From positions 40,904,988 through 40,968,987 of the forward strand of contig NC_133774.1 of NCBI RefSeq assembly GCF_003597395.2: 64,000 nucleotides of DNA. The letters run 5' to 3'. Under the pieces are notes generated by a model. The model searched no databases. It worked only from the letters and a program-made list of their open reading frames with translations, and was not told the DNA's origin. The number at the start of each line of letters is the position of its first letter. The first letter of the stretch is position 1. This document shows, piece by piece, positions 50,001 to 60,274 of this stretch. The position numbers were made by a program, and so were the translations under genes. The stretch comes from Chelonoidis abingdonii (Eukaryota; Chordata; Testudines; Testudinidae).

Positions 50001-53000
50001 CTGTCAGCAAACTCAGGAAGATAACACTGGTTCATTTAACATTTGCAAGTGTCTCTCTGCAGCCATAAAGGCTTAATAGAAACCATTTAGGTGAAAGTTT
50101 ACATTCTGCTGAAAATGATCATTTAGGTCCTTTGCCAGAGATCTTTCCATGTGCCAGCAGTTAATGTGTGAATTTTTTTTTTCAGACCCTATATAATCTG
50201 TAAATCCTGATAAAATATTTTAAAATTCCTTGTTTTGAATGCACAATATGCCATTGTCTAACAATTGTTTCATTCGGACTTCTCTAAAAAAGATATAACT
50301 ATACTTGTATGCAATATGGTATGTTACAGGAGTGAGAAATGGTTAAATTAGATAGTAATATATAGTCTCAAATTGTATAAGAAGTTACATAAAATAAATG
50401 TGAAAGGAAGGCTTAAAACTGTATTTGCATAAAAGTTGACCATAGAGCCTGGAATTTATCATTCCTAATCTGTTTTTCTAGTAAGTTATTGCTACATATA
50501 TCAAGAATGTTCACTCAAATGCTGCCTCTTCAAAAGGACCCTCAATTTTCCACTATAGCAGGGGTAGGCAACCTATGGCAAGTGTGCCAAAGGCGGCATG
50601 CAAGCTGATGTTCAGTGGTGCTCACACTGCCTGGATCTTGGCCACTGATCTGGGGGGCTTCCCAGAAGGCAACTTGGTTTATTCTCGTTGAGAACAATGG
50701 GATATTGCAGGCCATTTTGATTCAGGACAGTTCTTAAGTTTCTCTGAAGGAAGTTTTATGCTTCTGCCTCTGCTGACAGATAAATTTTCAGTTGTGAAAA
50801 TCAATGGCAAAAATGAGTTATTCCTAAAATTTTATTTTCTAAAGCTACTTTTGGCTCTGGATCTATTCAATACGGAGAGCGAGAGAGAGGCGGAACATGC
50901 ATGCAGATGAATGCACGTAGTGTAGCAGGCAGGGATGCAGGGGGTCTCTCTGTGTGCACAAGTGAAAATAGGGAGATACAAAAACAGGGACAGGGAAAAC
51001 TGGGATTTACACTGTTTTGCATTGCTGTGGCAAAACAAAGCAGCTCTGAAGTCAGTTTAATTGGTCTGTGTGTTTTGTACAACTCTAGAGTTGGGTTGAT
51101 TATTGTGAATCTGGTCATACAAGTTATAATAAAATGATTTAATGTTGATACTTCATATTGTCATATAATTAGAACTATCACATTATAACATTCTCTTGGA
51201 GATTCTTGCTTTAGTGTTCATGTATATATCTCTAAATTACATATAAGCAAGGAAATTCCCAGACAAAGCAGTGCTAAGATGGAATTAAAATTGATAGTGC
51301 ATCTCAGTAATTTAGGATAAAAATACACATTACAGGGATATTGTAGTTATCCCAAAATCAAGTATTAAGCTAGGAAAATTCAGAGTTTAAGGTTTAATTT
51401 TTAAGAAATCCAAACATGTTAGGTTATAAACATTTACTGTTATATAATCCATACAACTTTAATGCTGCCCTGTGATATGAAAGGAAAAAAAGAAAATGTA
51501 TGTTTAAAAATCAGTAGAATGACTTAATTATTATCTTGTTTTTTTGCATTGTGTCAATGTCACTTAATCTTTGTGCAGCTTAATTTAACTTTAGGTGAAA
51601 ATACAATATGTGTTTTGAGGGTAAATTGTTTGTAACATACTTTAAAATACTTGGTTTGTAACATACTTTGGTGAAAAGTACAGTGCTGTGTAAGGATAAA
51701 GTAAAAGTATTATTTATTTGCGTTAAGTCCCTCACTGCTTTTCCTTCCTTGTTATACATCAGCTTACAGTTCTGTACATAATATTTCATACACAGTATCA
51801 GTTTGATCCTGTTTTCTATATTTATCTTATATCCTTTTGCAAATTATCTGTGAGTATGTGTGTTGGGTTTGTGTCTGTTAATAATGGACTGCAACCAAGA
51901 TAAACCTGTCATAAGTCTGTGTATATTACCTAGCTACACACAACCGCTTGCAATTTGATTTATATACACTGCTGGAAGTCAATAAAAAGTTGATCACAAA
52001 AGGTCTCATAAGTGCATGTATTCGTCCATCTTTGTGTCCTCCTACTGTCTCTCCACTTTCTCAAATGTCAGTGACCAGAATAATGATCTTTTTATACTTC
52101 ACCAGGCTGAAGTTTGTTAGTAACAAGAAAACTATATGCATGAAAGTGTTCTTCATCCAGTCAGATGCATTAAACTCAAATGGAAATAGTCTTTTCAGGG
52201 TGGATTGATTTAAATCAGAGCAATTTAAATCACTGATTTTAATCTTGATTTAAATCAGCAAGCAGGAAACCTTGATTTCAATAATTGATTTTAATCATAT
52301 TTTGCATTTATACTTTTTTTAGTTATTTTCTCATAGAAAGGTTGGGTTTTTTTGGTTAGTAACCATTAAAACGTTAATTTGCAACTAAGTACAGCCTTTA
52401 TACTAAATTTGGTGCTCCTTTCTTATAAGCAACAGGATATGCTCTGTCTACACTAATTAAGCAGTTATATAGCTTAATTTACATATATTTGATTTATTAA
52501 TTTTTACATTTGTATTATGTTAGAAAATGTTGAATGATACATGTTTTTAATACATGATTAACTTTTTACTTGTGATTTGTGTTAAACTCTGTTTGGATGG
52601 AAACTGGAATTCAATTAAACATGCACAAAACCAGCATTTTATTTTTTTAATTAATAAAATAAAATTACCTTAAATGAAGTAAATACATAAGAAAAAAACA
52701 TTTTCCATTTAAGATTGATTTATTAATCAAAGGAAGTATTATCCTTAGTTAGTGAACTGAAGTGGTTGTTTCAGGTCACTGTGAACTGGAAGATTTTAGA
52801 ACTAGTGGATCTCATGTTTTCACACCTAGTTTTGACTCAGATTGGAAGAAGAAACAAGATTTGATGCTTTTCCGGTTCCTGATGGGTTTCTGAACTTTGA
52901 ATAAACCAGTCAGTGAGCTGAACTAGTTAAATACACTGAAACGAACAAAATATTCTTACTGCACCTGCAGAAGAGGCTACTGCTGTCAAATGCTGGTTGA

Positions 53001-56000
53001 GCACGTTCATCATATTATGATTCCAGGTGCTTAACCAGTGGTTTCCAGCCCTTCAGTGATCTGACTTTCTATAAAACTTAGCAGCAAATGTATACTGCTT
53101 GATATTATATTTTGTTTAATTTAAATTTTTTTAATAGATAATAAGTATATGCCTCACAATTTCAAATTTAATTTTAAATAGGTTATTTTTTAAAAATAAA
53201 CTTGTATCTAATGTAAGTAAAAACAATTGAAATTAAAAATACTCAATTTAAATGAACAAATCTAATATTTTGATTTAAAAAATAAATTGATTTTTATCCA
53301 GCCTGGGTCTTTACATTTTTTACTGATACTTTACCTATAAAAATAACTCTCTATAAATATGCATAAAAGTTGGGGAGGATTTATAGTTTGAAAATATAAC
53401 ATGTTAATTAAACATCTTATTATAACAGTGCTCTTTCAGAAGAGGAGAAATCTACATTGCGTGCTGGGCTCATCACCAACTTCAACGAACCAGTGAATCA
53501 GGTTAGTAATGAAATTAATGATGATTAGTTATTCTCTTAACAAGTGCTCTTACTGGGATGTAACATTTTTTTTTAATGAAAGTTTAAAAATGAGATGTGA
53601 CAGAATTTCCAATTTTCATGTTTCTTTTCAAATAGTATTTCATGTTGATGTGGGATATAAGATTTTATCACAGAATTAAGTTTTTCTTAAGTATCAAGTT
53701 TTTCTTAATTTGGCTGGATTATCTTTCTTACAGCCTCCTATATGTCAGAACTAAATTTATATCTCCTTGTGTTTAAAATAACTAATTTTTGTACTTCTGG
53801 GTTTGTCTGAGGTAGACTAAAGACTCATTCTTTGCGTGCTGGTTCCTATGTGTATTCCACTGTGAATACACATGTGCCTCATGTGCCCAAAGTCGGAGAA
53901 TTCTGGAAGGCAGTGTCTGTTGGTCTGTACATGTGCCCTCTCTCTCCTTGTGCCTCTAATTATGGAGATAAAGGGCGGAGCAGACTGCCTCTCCAGTTCC
54001 TTCATACTGCTGCACGGCCTGGATTGGAAACTCCAGCATCCAGAGCTTCATCTTCCTTTATTCTTCAATCTGTAAATACATATGTGTATATTTTATAAAT
54101 AGTTGAGAATTTTACTTGATAGTTTTTAATAATGTTTCATAGTTAGCTAGTTAGATTCTCCATCCCTTCCACTAGTACCTCATTGTGGGTACTGAAGTGT
54201 GCCCAGGACTCTGGGCTTCAAAATCTGTGCTTCTTGCCAACACTTCTTCTCAATCAGTTATGACCATCAATGCTGCCTGTGTAGCCTTGGAGAGGGGCAA
54301 GAATTTTGTCTTAAGAACTGCTTAATGGAGAAAGCAGTCAGACTCAGATTGGAGGATCCCCTTCCAGTACATCAGCCTGACTCAGCAATGAGTATACATT
54401 CTGTTGTGAGGTCTGACTTAGGAGCCAGGAAATCTATTCCCACAGATCCCCCACTGGGGACTTGTTGGGAGACCGGAGCATTCTCATAAAAACAGGAGCA
54501 AATTCTCTTCCAAAACCTTTTCAAAGAAGTTGGATACAACCCTGCATAAGTCAAGCAAGTCTTCCCATTCATCTCATGAGGACTTAGAACGTTCTAAGTC
54601 TCAGGATCATGAGAAGAGAGCCCCTCAAATACAGGGCTCTTTTTGCTACTAGACCATGCTCCAGTGGCAATGGTGCCTTTGGTCCAACTAAAGGCTAAAC
54701 CCCAATAAACAATAGCACTGACAAAAGCCAAACATAGGGCGTCTCAATCACCAGCAGCAGTGGCTCTGCCTAACTGTGGCAGAAACTGTAACTGTGCTAG
54801 CTCTGTCATTTTGGGCAGACCAGGAAGGACCCTTTGTGCTGCAGGGAGAGCAGAGTTTTACTCTACACCTAACAACATTTTTGCTTTCCCTGGTCTCCAG
54901 TCTCCATCACAATCCAGCCCTTACCTCATAAGGGAGGTCTGGATTCCGCCAAGAGGTGCAGCTTGTGGGAGGTGTCTGTTTCCCATTCCGTCATCCAGCC
55001 ATGGTTTCCCTCCAGTGGAGAGAACTGCTGATAGATCCACAATAAGTGTTTTCTTTCTAGGAGACTCTGAACCTCCCAAAGAACTGATGGCTTCTCTACC
55101 GTGGCATGCCTTCCCAGATAGGGGACGTGGACCATTCTGCAGCCAACACCCACCTCAGCGTCTGCCTTGAAACCATTGGTACCCCATGCTATGGGGACCT
55201 TCCCAACTACTCTATGACCCAGCTTAGTGCCCTTAATGGGGACTGTGGGATCCATACCACTTTGCAGAGTTGACACAATCCATTAGGCGTCAGTCCACTC
55301 CTCCCCCGTGAGAGGACAGCAAGAGATTCCTCCTGACCCCATGGAAAGGGATGATTATGAGCTGGATCTGGCAGTTCTGCCAGCAACATCAAGACTGTCC
55401 TCAGGATCTCTGGATGAAACAGTGACTCTGGTATCTCCGTCCCCCCTATAACTGACTATAAGCAGTTCTAGGAACTGTTACGTAGGGTTGCAGAGGAGCT
55501 ACAGATCCTCCAGATCCAGCCAAATTGCATTTCTTGTTAATGTACCCATTTTGGAACCAACTACAACAGTCTGACATATCCCAGCCACTTGCATCCATAC
55601 CCCTAAGAGGAAAGAAAAAAACAATTTTGTCCCATCCAGAGGGGCAGAATTTCTCTTTTCTCGTTCTGTTTCTAACTCTTTGGTTGTCCACGCTGCCACA
55701 AAAACATCTATACAGCAACACTCTAGATCTACTCCGGTCAATAAGGAGGGCGTATGCCTTGATTTATTGGGAAGGAAATTCTTCAGTTCAGAATAGCCAA
55801 TTACTGCACTGTTGGCTATGTATGATTACCTGAACTACATCACATTCACAGTCCGTTGACAATCTTGCGCAACAATATAGAGCTCAATTTCAAGCTCTCA
55901 TTGAGTCAGGCAAATTGGTTGCCAGGACCGCTCTTCAATCAGAAGCAGATGCACAGCAGATACTTCTTGTGATGTGACATGAATCATGGCTTCATGCTTT

Positions 56001-59000
56001 GGGGTTTCCCAGGGAGGTCCAGAATATCATGGAGGACCTGCCATTTGATTAAGCTCATCTTTTTAACCAAAAGACAGATGGAGCCTTATATGTTCTAAAC
56101 GACCATCATCTGCTTCCTGGAATATTTACCCCTGCCCCAAAGAGAAAATTCCACAGCCAGTCACAGAAGTTTAGACCAATAGCTCAACAGTTTTACCACC
56201 ATTAACCTTATGTGCCACCCCATAAGAGGCAAAGCGTTCAGAAGTTCTGTTTCTGTGCACCTTCTGTGGAAATATAATCATCCCAATCCCAGCTCCCATC
56301 TAAACAATATTTTTGATGGACGTTCAAGAGCTGCAAACCAGTGATGCCAATTCCTATACATCCTTTGGGAGTCATCTGGCACTCTTTTTTCCACCTGTGG
56401 AATGCAATAACAACAGAAAAATAGGTGCTAAACATAATTGGTTCTGGCCTGTGATCAAATTTACCTCCCTGCCCCTCCAAAACTCCCATCCTCACTCCTT
56501 TTCAGGGGCCATTTTCATGAGGAGATTATCATACAAGAAGTAGGATCTCTCTTACAGCAAGGAGCAACAGAGTGGTAACTCTTCAGTACCAAGGAAAGGT
56601 ACTCATCATACTACCTAGTTCTCAAAACAAAGGGTAGCTGGAGAACCCTCTTCGATCTCCACCATCTCAATCGCTTTATTTGCAAACTGAAATTTTACAT
56701 TGGCACCTATAATCCCATCCCTGGAAAAGGACAGGTGGTTTACGCCCCTTGATATGAAGGCTGTGTATTCACCCTGCCCACAGACGTTTTCTCAGATTCA
56801 TGATGGGCCCTGACCATTTTCACCACAGAGTGCTCCCATTTGGCCTTGGTACGCCTTCAGGGTCTTTCCCAAGGTCTCCATGGCAGTAGCATCCCATATC
56901 AGAGGAAGATGGTGAAACCACAGTGCCTGTGTTGATGACTGTCTTCTTATTGCAAAGACACATTGAAAAGCCTACGATTTGATTTCGTCAGAGCTTCGAC
57001 TCCTGTCTTTCCTAGGGGTCAATGTAAGAGTTTTATACCAAATCACACATACTGTGTTCTCTGTGTGTATTTTTATTCATTAAACTATTTGAGCATTTTT
57101 CCCATTTTTTTAGCATTTCAATTTGTAAAATAGCTAGGGCTTGGAGAAAGATGTCTTTAAAAAAGATTAAAACCTTTTTATCTTTGCAGTAGTATGACGT
57201 TTCTTTTGTATCTTAATTCCCAGGCACCTTTCTCTGTGGTACCTAAGTGCCCGTAACCTGGCTTACTGTCTGTCTGTTGTATTTATCATGGACAACTGTA
57301 CAGCTTGATAGGTTGGGCTCTTGGTGAATAGTATTCATTGTTGTTTTCTGACAGCAGATCTGTAATATGAACATTACAGTCATGCATAATATGGCTCATA
57401 AGGTTGGGAAATGAAGACTCAGACAGATTAAATTATAGAAAAAGGTGTGTGTGCATGCAGATTAAATAAGTAGGATATTACTATCTGGTGAGTAGTAGAG
57501 CTTCTGACTTTTGTAAATCCACAAGATATGTTGTGGGTCTCAACCCTGCACCCCAGGAATAAATCAACCATATGGAGGGAACAAAGAAGCAAACTGTTTC
57601 TGTGGATATCAACCGGCCGATTCTGATGCTTGCAAAACCAGTCCTCATTAATACTTTTTTAGGCCACCCTGCAGATCTGCCTAAGCTGCTGACAGCCTTT
57701 CTGTTCCTGTTAGCTCTTTGTGCTGCTGTTGGGAAGGAAGAGAAAACAGGATCTGAATTTCACCAGCAACTCTACCTCCTTCTACTGCCAATGACATAAT
57801 AAAAAACCTGGCAGGAAGGAGTGTTGCAAGGGAAATTGGTGATATCAAATTGTAGGTCGGACAATTAAAGAAGCAAGTAAACAAGTTATATGTTTTACCC
57901 TTGCATACTCCCTCTGTCCCCATAGCTTGCTTCGGTTCTCTTTGGCGGGTTGGGAGCATATCTTTTTACCCTCGTGACTGGAAGATGTCTTTTTGGATGG
58001 AGCGAGGGGCCAGTACTGGTGTTTGAACCTGAGCAACTCTTTGTACTGCAAGCTTGCAATCTGCTTCAGGTTCTGATTTAGCAAAGCACTTACAGATGAG
58101 GCCAGGTCTACACTGCGACTTTAAATCGGTTTAATGGCCGATATACCGATTTAACGCTGTACCCGTTCACATGACGTCGTCATTAATATCGAGTTAAACG
58201 GCTCCTTAAATCGATTTCGGAACTCCTCCCAGACGAGAGGAGTAGCGCTAAATTCGATAGTGATAACTCGGATTAGGGTTCGTGTGGCCGGAAATCGACA
58301 TTATTGGCCTCCTAGAGGTATCCCACAGTGCACCACTGACCGCTCTGGTCCGCAATCCGAACTCGGATGNNNNNNNNNNNNNNNNNNNNNNNNNNNNNNN
58401 NNNNNNNNNNNNNNNNNNNNNNNNNNNNNNNNNNNNNNNNNNNNNNNNNNNNNNNNNNNNNNNNNNNNNNNNNNNNNNNNNNNNNNNNNNNNNNNNNNNN
58501 NNNNNNNNNNNNNNNNNNNNNNNNNNNNNNNNNNNNNNNNNNNNNNNNNNNNNNNNNNNNNNNNNNNNNNNNNNNNNNNNNNNNNNNNNNNNNNNNNNNN
58601 NNNNNNNNNNNNNNNNNNNNNNNNNNNNNNNNNNNNNNNNNNNNNNNNNNNNNNNNNNNNNNNNNNNNNNNNNNNNNNNNNNNNNNNNNNNNNNNNNNNN
58701 NNNNNNNNNNNNNNNNNNNNNNNNNNNNNNNNNNNNNNNNNNNNNNNNNNNNNNNNNNNNNNNNNNNNNNNNNNNNNNNNNNNNNNNNNNNNNNNNNNNN
58801 NNNNNNNNNNNNNNNNNNNNNNNNNNNNNNNNNNNNNNNNNNNNNNNNNNNNNNNNNNNNNNNNNNNNNNNNNNNNNNNNNNNNNNNNNNNNNNNNNNNN
58901 NNNNNNNNNCAGCTACCCACAGTGCACCGCTCCTGAAATCGATGGTAGCTTTGGACCATGGACGCAAACAATCGATTTTGTGATCCCACTGTGGACGTGC

Positions 59001-60085
59001 TAAACCGATTTTATTAGATCTGTTTTGTAATATCGGATTAAGCTAATTCGAAATAATCGTGCAGTGTAGATGTACCCTCAGTTTAACCTCAAGTAGTTCT
59101 AGTGACTTACATAGACACACACCATCCTCTTCAGTTTTAATTTGTACAGACTAGCTGGTGCTGGAAAAGGGTGATGAGTCCTGCTCATGAATCCAACCCA
59201 TAATGCCCCCCAAAACATAGTCATCTGTGGCAAATCTCAGGGGGAAATAGGACAAGTTATTGCTGCTTGAAGCAGACTAGCAAGCTAAGTCCTTGATCCA
59301 GTACAGTGCCTTGAGTGCATAACTGTAAGCATGTGCTTAAATGCTTAGTGGCTCCAAGCACTTAGTTTATGGCTGTTTAAGGCTGCAGCCTGTTTTTAGC
59401 ATTATGTTCTGCCTACACTTTTCTTACCATTATAGAGGTAGAGAAGGCAAAGAGGCCATGTTTAGAAACAGGAAGTGGTGCTCATATACTATGTTGATGA
59501 GGGCCATATGTATTGTTAACACTACCTAGCTGTCTATATATATGCGTTTATTCTCTCTCTCTCTCTCTGTATAGAAAAAAAAATAGAATTAAACAGGAAG
59601 AGAAATGAGGTCAGATTAAAAACTTTACTGGGCCAAGAATGGTCTCTACATTATTAAATCCTAACTACCACAGGGCTGCTAAAATGCATGCAGTGACTCT
59701 AGCTGCCCTTTAAAATCCAGTAATACAGTCAAATGTTGACTGAAGTCTGAACTAAACAAGTAGCTTAACATTTTATTAGCACGTTTATTAAATGTAACAG
59801 AAATTATGTTTCTGGAATGTAAATTTTATTAAATCTACGTAGGCCTTATGTGTGTCTTTCTGGTAACTGTTTTTTCTGCAGATAGCCACTCAGATCTCTG
59901 TATTGATTGCTAAAGTTGCTAGGCTGGATTGCCCTAGACAGTGGCCAGAGCTTATTCCTACTCTTCTAGAATCAGTGAAAGTCCAAGATGATCTCCGTCA
60001 ACACAGAGCATTACTTACTTTTTATCATGTTACTAAGACACTGGCATCTAAACGACTTGCTGCAGATAGGAAACTTTTTTATGAC
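34906..60085 (+). CDS. IPO11: IPO11, importin-11 nuclear import receptor, first four coding exons (gene continues past window)
   Basis: Importin-11 is a karyopherin-beta family receptor that carries cargo into the nucleus under control of RanGTP; known cargoes include UBE2E-class ubiquitin-conjugating enzymes and RPL12. Coding segments are 34906-35043, 46483-46583, 53429-53501 and 59882-60085, giving 172 in-frame codons. The protein starts [17 protein letters not shown]. It contains the importin-beta N-terminal (Ran-binding) region at roughly residues 30-100, with [15 protein letters not shown] and RYWRRVAP, followed by HEAT-type helices ([20 protein letters not shown]). The match to vertebrate IPO11 is near-identical. 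All borders are GT/AG. The introns are 11.4, 6.8 and 6.4 kb and full of transposons. The rest of the roughly 975-residue protein lies to the right. Confidence 0.96.
35044..36179 (+). other. IPO11 intron 2, first part
   Basis: An (AT)n tract at 35085-35098 and a (CCA)n-like tract at 35888-35911. No gene or mobile element recognised. Confidence 0.5.
36180..37124. repeat. Dispersed family B, copy with C-rich minisatellite-like core
   Basis: A degenerate tandem of about 50-60 bp units based on CCCCTGTCCCTATGTGTC(C/T)CTGTGCCCC (36290-36770), then GGTGGAACTACAGTAACATTTCGGCAG, ending GTAGTGCAGAATTCCTCGAGGAGTA at 37124. Long Pro/Cys/Ser ORFs in all three plus frames reflect the tandem structure, not genes. 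Confidence 0.7.
37369..38440. repeat. Dispersed family B, second copy
   Basis: Begins AGTCCTGAGTAAATCCTGTG with AT-rich sequence (37390-37640), then a C-rich tandem core (37860-38260) sharing CATGCAGACCCTGTCTGACCCC with 36228-36250, and a right part with CACAGCAGC and GGTGTAATTGCAG. The terminal repeat is missing at the right. Confidence 0.65.
38780..38946 (+). mobile_element. CR1 LINE fragment, 5' part (split by hAT insertion)
   Basis: Encodes [20 protein letters not shown] and then [16 protein letters not shown], the CR1 RT block that follows the catalytic DD. The copy stops at the hAT border and resumes at 43101. Confidence 0.85.
39180..39800. repeat. GC-rich repeated units, left block
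   Basis: Repeats of GACAAGCC(G/A)AGGAGGAGC and GCAGAGGACGGGCCGCTCCT in direct and inverted orientation. CpG-rich. Overlapping ORFs on both strands are artefacts of composition. Confidence 0.7.
39801..40219. other. hAT interior, AT-rich, no gene
   Basis: AT-rich sequence between the GC-rich block and the LTR. ORFs at 39954-40181 and 40213-40431 have no known domain. Confidence 0.45.
40220..40879 (-). mobile_element. Probable LTR of an endogenous retrovirus (solo)
   Basis: On the minus strand it starts TGTTATGACATATGATACAA and has an AATAAAG signal at 40333-40328 about 100 bp before its end. TTAACCCTTTACAGG and TTAAGGGTTAA-like motifs are typical of such LTRs in turtles. No gag/pol/env is nearby, so it is probably a solo LTR. 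Left end uncertain. Confidence 0.55.
40905..41350 (-). mobile_element. CR1 LINE fragment nested in the hAT element
   Basis: The minus-strand ORF 41341-41111 encodes [20 protein letters not shown] and then [20 protein letters not shown] and ADDTRLGGV, the CR1 RT palm region. It continues, frame-broken, to about 40905. Confidence 0.85.
41351..42179. other. hAT interior, no gene recognised
   Basis: Mixed composition with a pyrimidine-rich stretch 42015-42180. ORFs at 41726-42088 and 41746-42159 are low-complexity. Confidence 0.45.
42180..42960. repeat. GC-rich repeated units, right block
   Basis: Same units as the left block (for example GCAGAGGACGGGCCGCTCCT at 42656 and GACAAGCCGAGGAGAAGC at 42802). 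Includes a CA run (42487-42500) within a segment related, in reverse, to the MITE at 8788-8959. Confidence 0.7.
43101..44042 (+). mobile_element. CR1 LINE fragment, 3' part (itself interrupted by a MITE)
   Basis: Continues the CR1 copy from 38946: broken frames encode [20 protein letters not shown] and TKMIK. After the MITE it reads GGGGACCTGATATGTCTTCA, the RLRGDLI block, and CTCTGGAATAGGCTTCCAAG. Ends in CATTCTATGATTA with a C-run upstream. Confidence 0.9.
43411..43706. mobile_element. PIF/Harbinger-like MITE nested in CR1
   Basis: Exact tca target duplication (43408-43410 and 43707-43709). Ends GGCCTTGGCTACACTGG and GAGTGTAGCCAAGCCC are inverted. The interior is GC-rich with GCAGCGCT(G/T) motifs in both orientations. 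Its removal rejoins the CR1 sequence. Confidence 0.92.
44043..44929 (+). other. IPO11 intron 2, no gene
   Basis: Contains a C run and CA tract at 44745-44764. The ORF at 44593-44844 has no known domain. Confidence 0.5.
44930..45800 (+). repeat. Unclassified composite repeat, copy 1
   Basis: Starts GGTTGACCGACACTTTCCAT, then TTGATTATAACTTTGCCAGA and GGGCTGAAATTTTCCATGC. After a middle part it passes into a purine-rich GGGAGACTGGGA-type tract (45500-45760). The same order recurs at 60275-62240. The antisense ORF 45939-45484 is a translation of that tract. Confidence 0.6.
45801..46482 (+). other. IPO11 intron 2, end
   Basis: Nothing recognised; contains the acceptor polypyrimidine tract (46468-46480). 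Confidence 0.6.
46483..46583 (+). CDS. IPO11: IPO11 second coding exon
   Basis: Encodes [20 protein letters not shown] and then [13 protein letters not shown] plus two bases. Pyrimidine tract and AG before 46483; donor GTAAGT. VRW(I/L)AVLYFKNGI is a hallmark of the importin-beta N-terminal domain. Confidence 0.95.
46584..49143 (+). other. IPO11 intron 3, first part
   Basis: A family B terminal fragment at 47490-47585 (cacgcagaatttccccagga). Otherwise AT-rich without gene or element recognised. Confidence 0.5.
49144..49391. mobile_element. hAT MITE related to 110-1236
   Basis: Ends TAGTGGTTCTCAAACTT and CAGTTTGAGAACCATTC. 8-bp flanks gcctaact and gtctaacc, 6 of 8. The interior, read in reverse, shares the GGCAGG(G/A)CTCA and GGGTC(A/C)..ACCCCA blocks with the element at the window start. 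Confidence 0.8.
49392..52195 (+). other. IPO11 intron 3, middle
   Basis: AT-rich. A truncated MITE lies at 50558-50655. A short fragment at 49828-49855 (ggcttgtctagactaggc) resembles the Harbinger-like end. No gene. Confidence 0.5.
50558..50655. mobile_element. hAT MITE family A, truncated copy
   Basis: CAGGGGTAGGCAACCTATGG and CAAGCTGATGTTCAGT match the left 100 bp of the copy at 16036. The right part is lost. Confidence 0.8.
52196..53305. mobile_element. AT-rich hAT-like element (1.1 kb)
   Basis: Ends CAGGGTGGATTGATTTAAA and AATTGATTTTTATCCAGCCTG are inverted. 8-bp flanks agtctttt and ggtcttta share 6 of 8. The left end carries several ATTTAAATCA units. Very A+T rich, no ORF. Ends 123 bp before IPO11 exon 53429-53501. 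Confidence 0.75.
53429..53501 (+). CDS. IPO11: IPO11 third coding exon
   Basis: A 73-nt exon encoding [20 protein letters not shown] and then EPVNQ. Acceptor AACAG, donor GTTAGT. It is found between an AT-rich hAT element (ending at 53305) and a decayed DIRS element. Confidence 0.94.
53815..57030 (+). mobile_element. Decayed DIRS-like (tyrosine-recombinase) retrotransposon
   Basis: The ORF at 54199-54489 opens [18 protein letters not shown] and continues with a Cys/His-spaced segment, resembling the N-terminal gag-type protein of vertebrate DIRS elements. Further right (about 56500-56950), frame-broken sequence encodes [13 protein letters not shown], then [20 protein letters not shown] and HLNRFICKL, which match the RT finger region of DIRS/Ngaro elements. 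Stops and frameshifts interrupt it throughout. No recombinase domain was found, so it is probably truncated. Confidence 0.7.
57031..58099 (+). other. IPO11 intron 4, no gene
   Basis: AT-rich; ORFs at 57572-57799 and 57681-58084 have no recognisable domain. Confidence 0.5.
58100..59077 (+). mobile_element. PIF/Harbinger-like ATCGAT-palindrome element, copy 2 (interrupted by gap)
   Basis: Ends GGCCAGGTCTACACTGCGAC and GCAGTGTAGATGTACCC; flanks tga and tca. Contains GATTTAACGCTGTACCC, TCCCACAGTGCACC and TACCCACAGTGCACCGCTCC. It is the same family as 32408-34358, in the opposite orientation. The true length is unknown because of the gap. Confidence 0.8.
58370..58909. other. Assembly gap (540 N)
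   Basis: A run of N inside the Harbinger-like element. Open reading frames called through it are meaningless. Confidence 0.99.
59078..59881 (+). other. IPO11 intron 4, end
   Basis: A (TC)n tract at 59552-59569 and otherwise ordinary sequence to the acceptor at 59880-59881. Confidence 0.55.
59882..60085 (+). CDS. IPO11: IPO11 fourth coding exon
   Basis: Encodes 68 residues from [18 protein letters not shown] to [14 protein letters not shown], donor GTAAGT at 60086. This is the conserved second HEAT-type block of importin-11. Translation past 60085 is intronic read-through. Confidence 0.96.
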
Positions 60086-60274
60086 GTAAGTAACGCTATT
60101 AATAATGCAACATGTAATATTCTGGGCTTGATTGAAGAGTAGAAATGTTATTTTACATATTTGTTTATAAATGTTTGTGATGGGCTGTGGAAGTGGGTAC
60201 ATGGGAGGTGCACATGGGAGGGTGTCAAAAATGGTTATTTATTCTCTATACATGACAAGTCATAATATGTGATG

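Noticed and set aside
54760..55276. 136- and 116-codon ORFs on opposite strands
   Set aside because: Lie within the decayed DIRS-like element; frame fragments without domain.
58248..59003. ORFs of 189-247 codons
   Set aside because: They run through a stretch of N and consist mostly of unknown residues.
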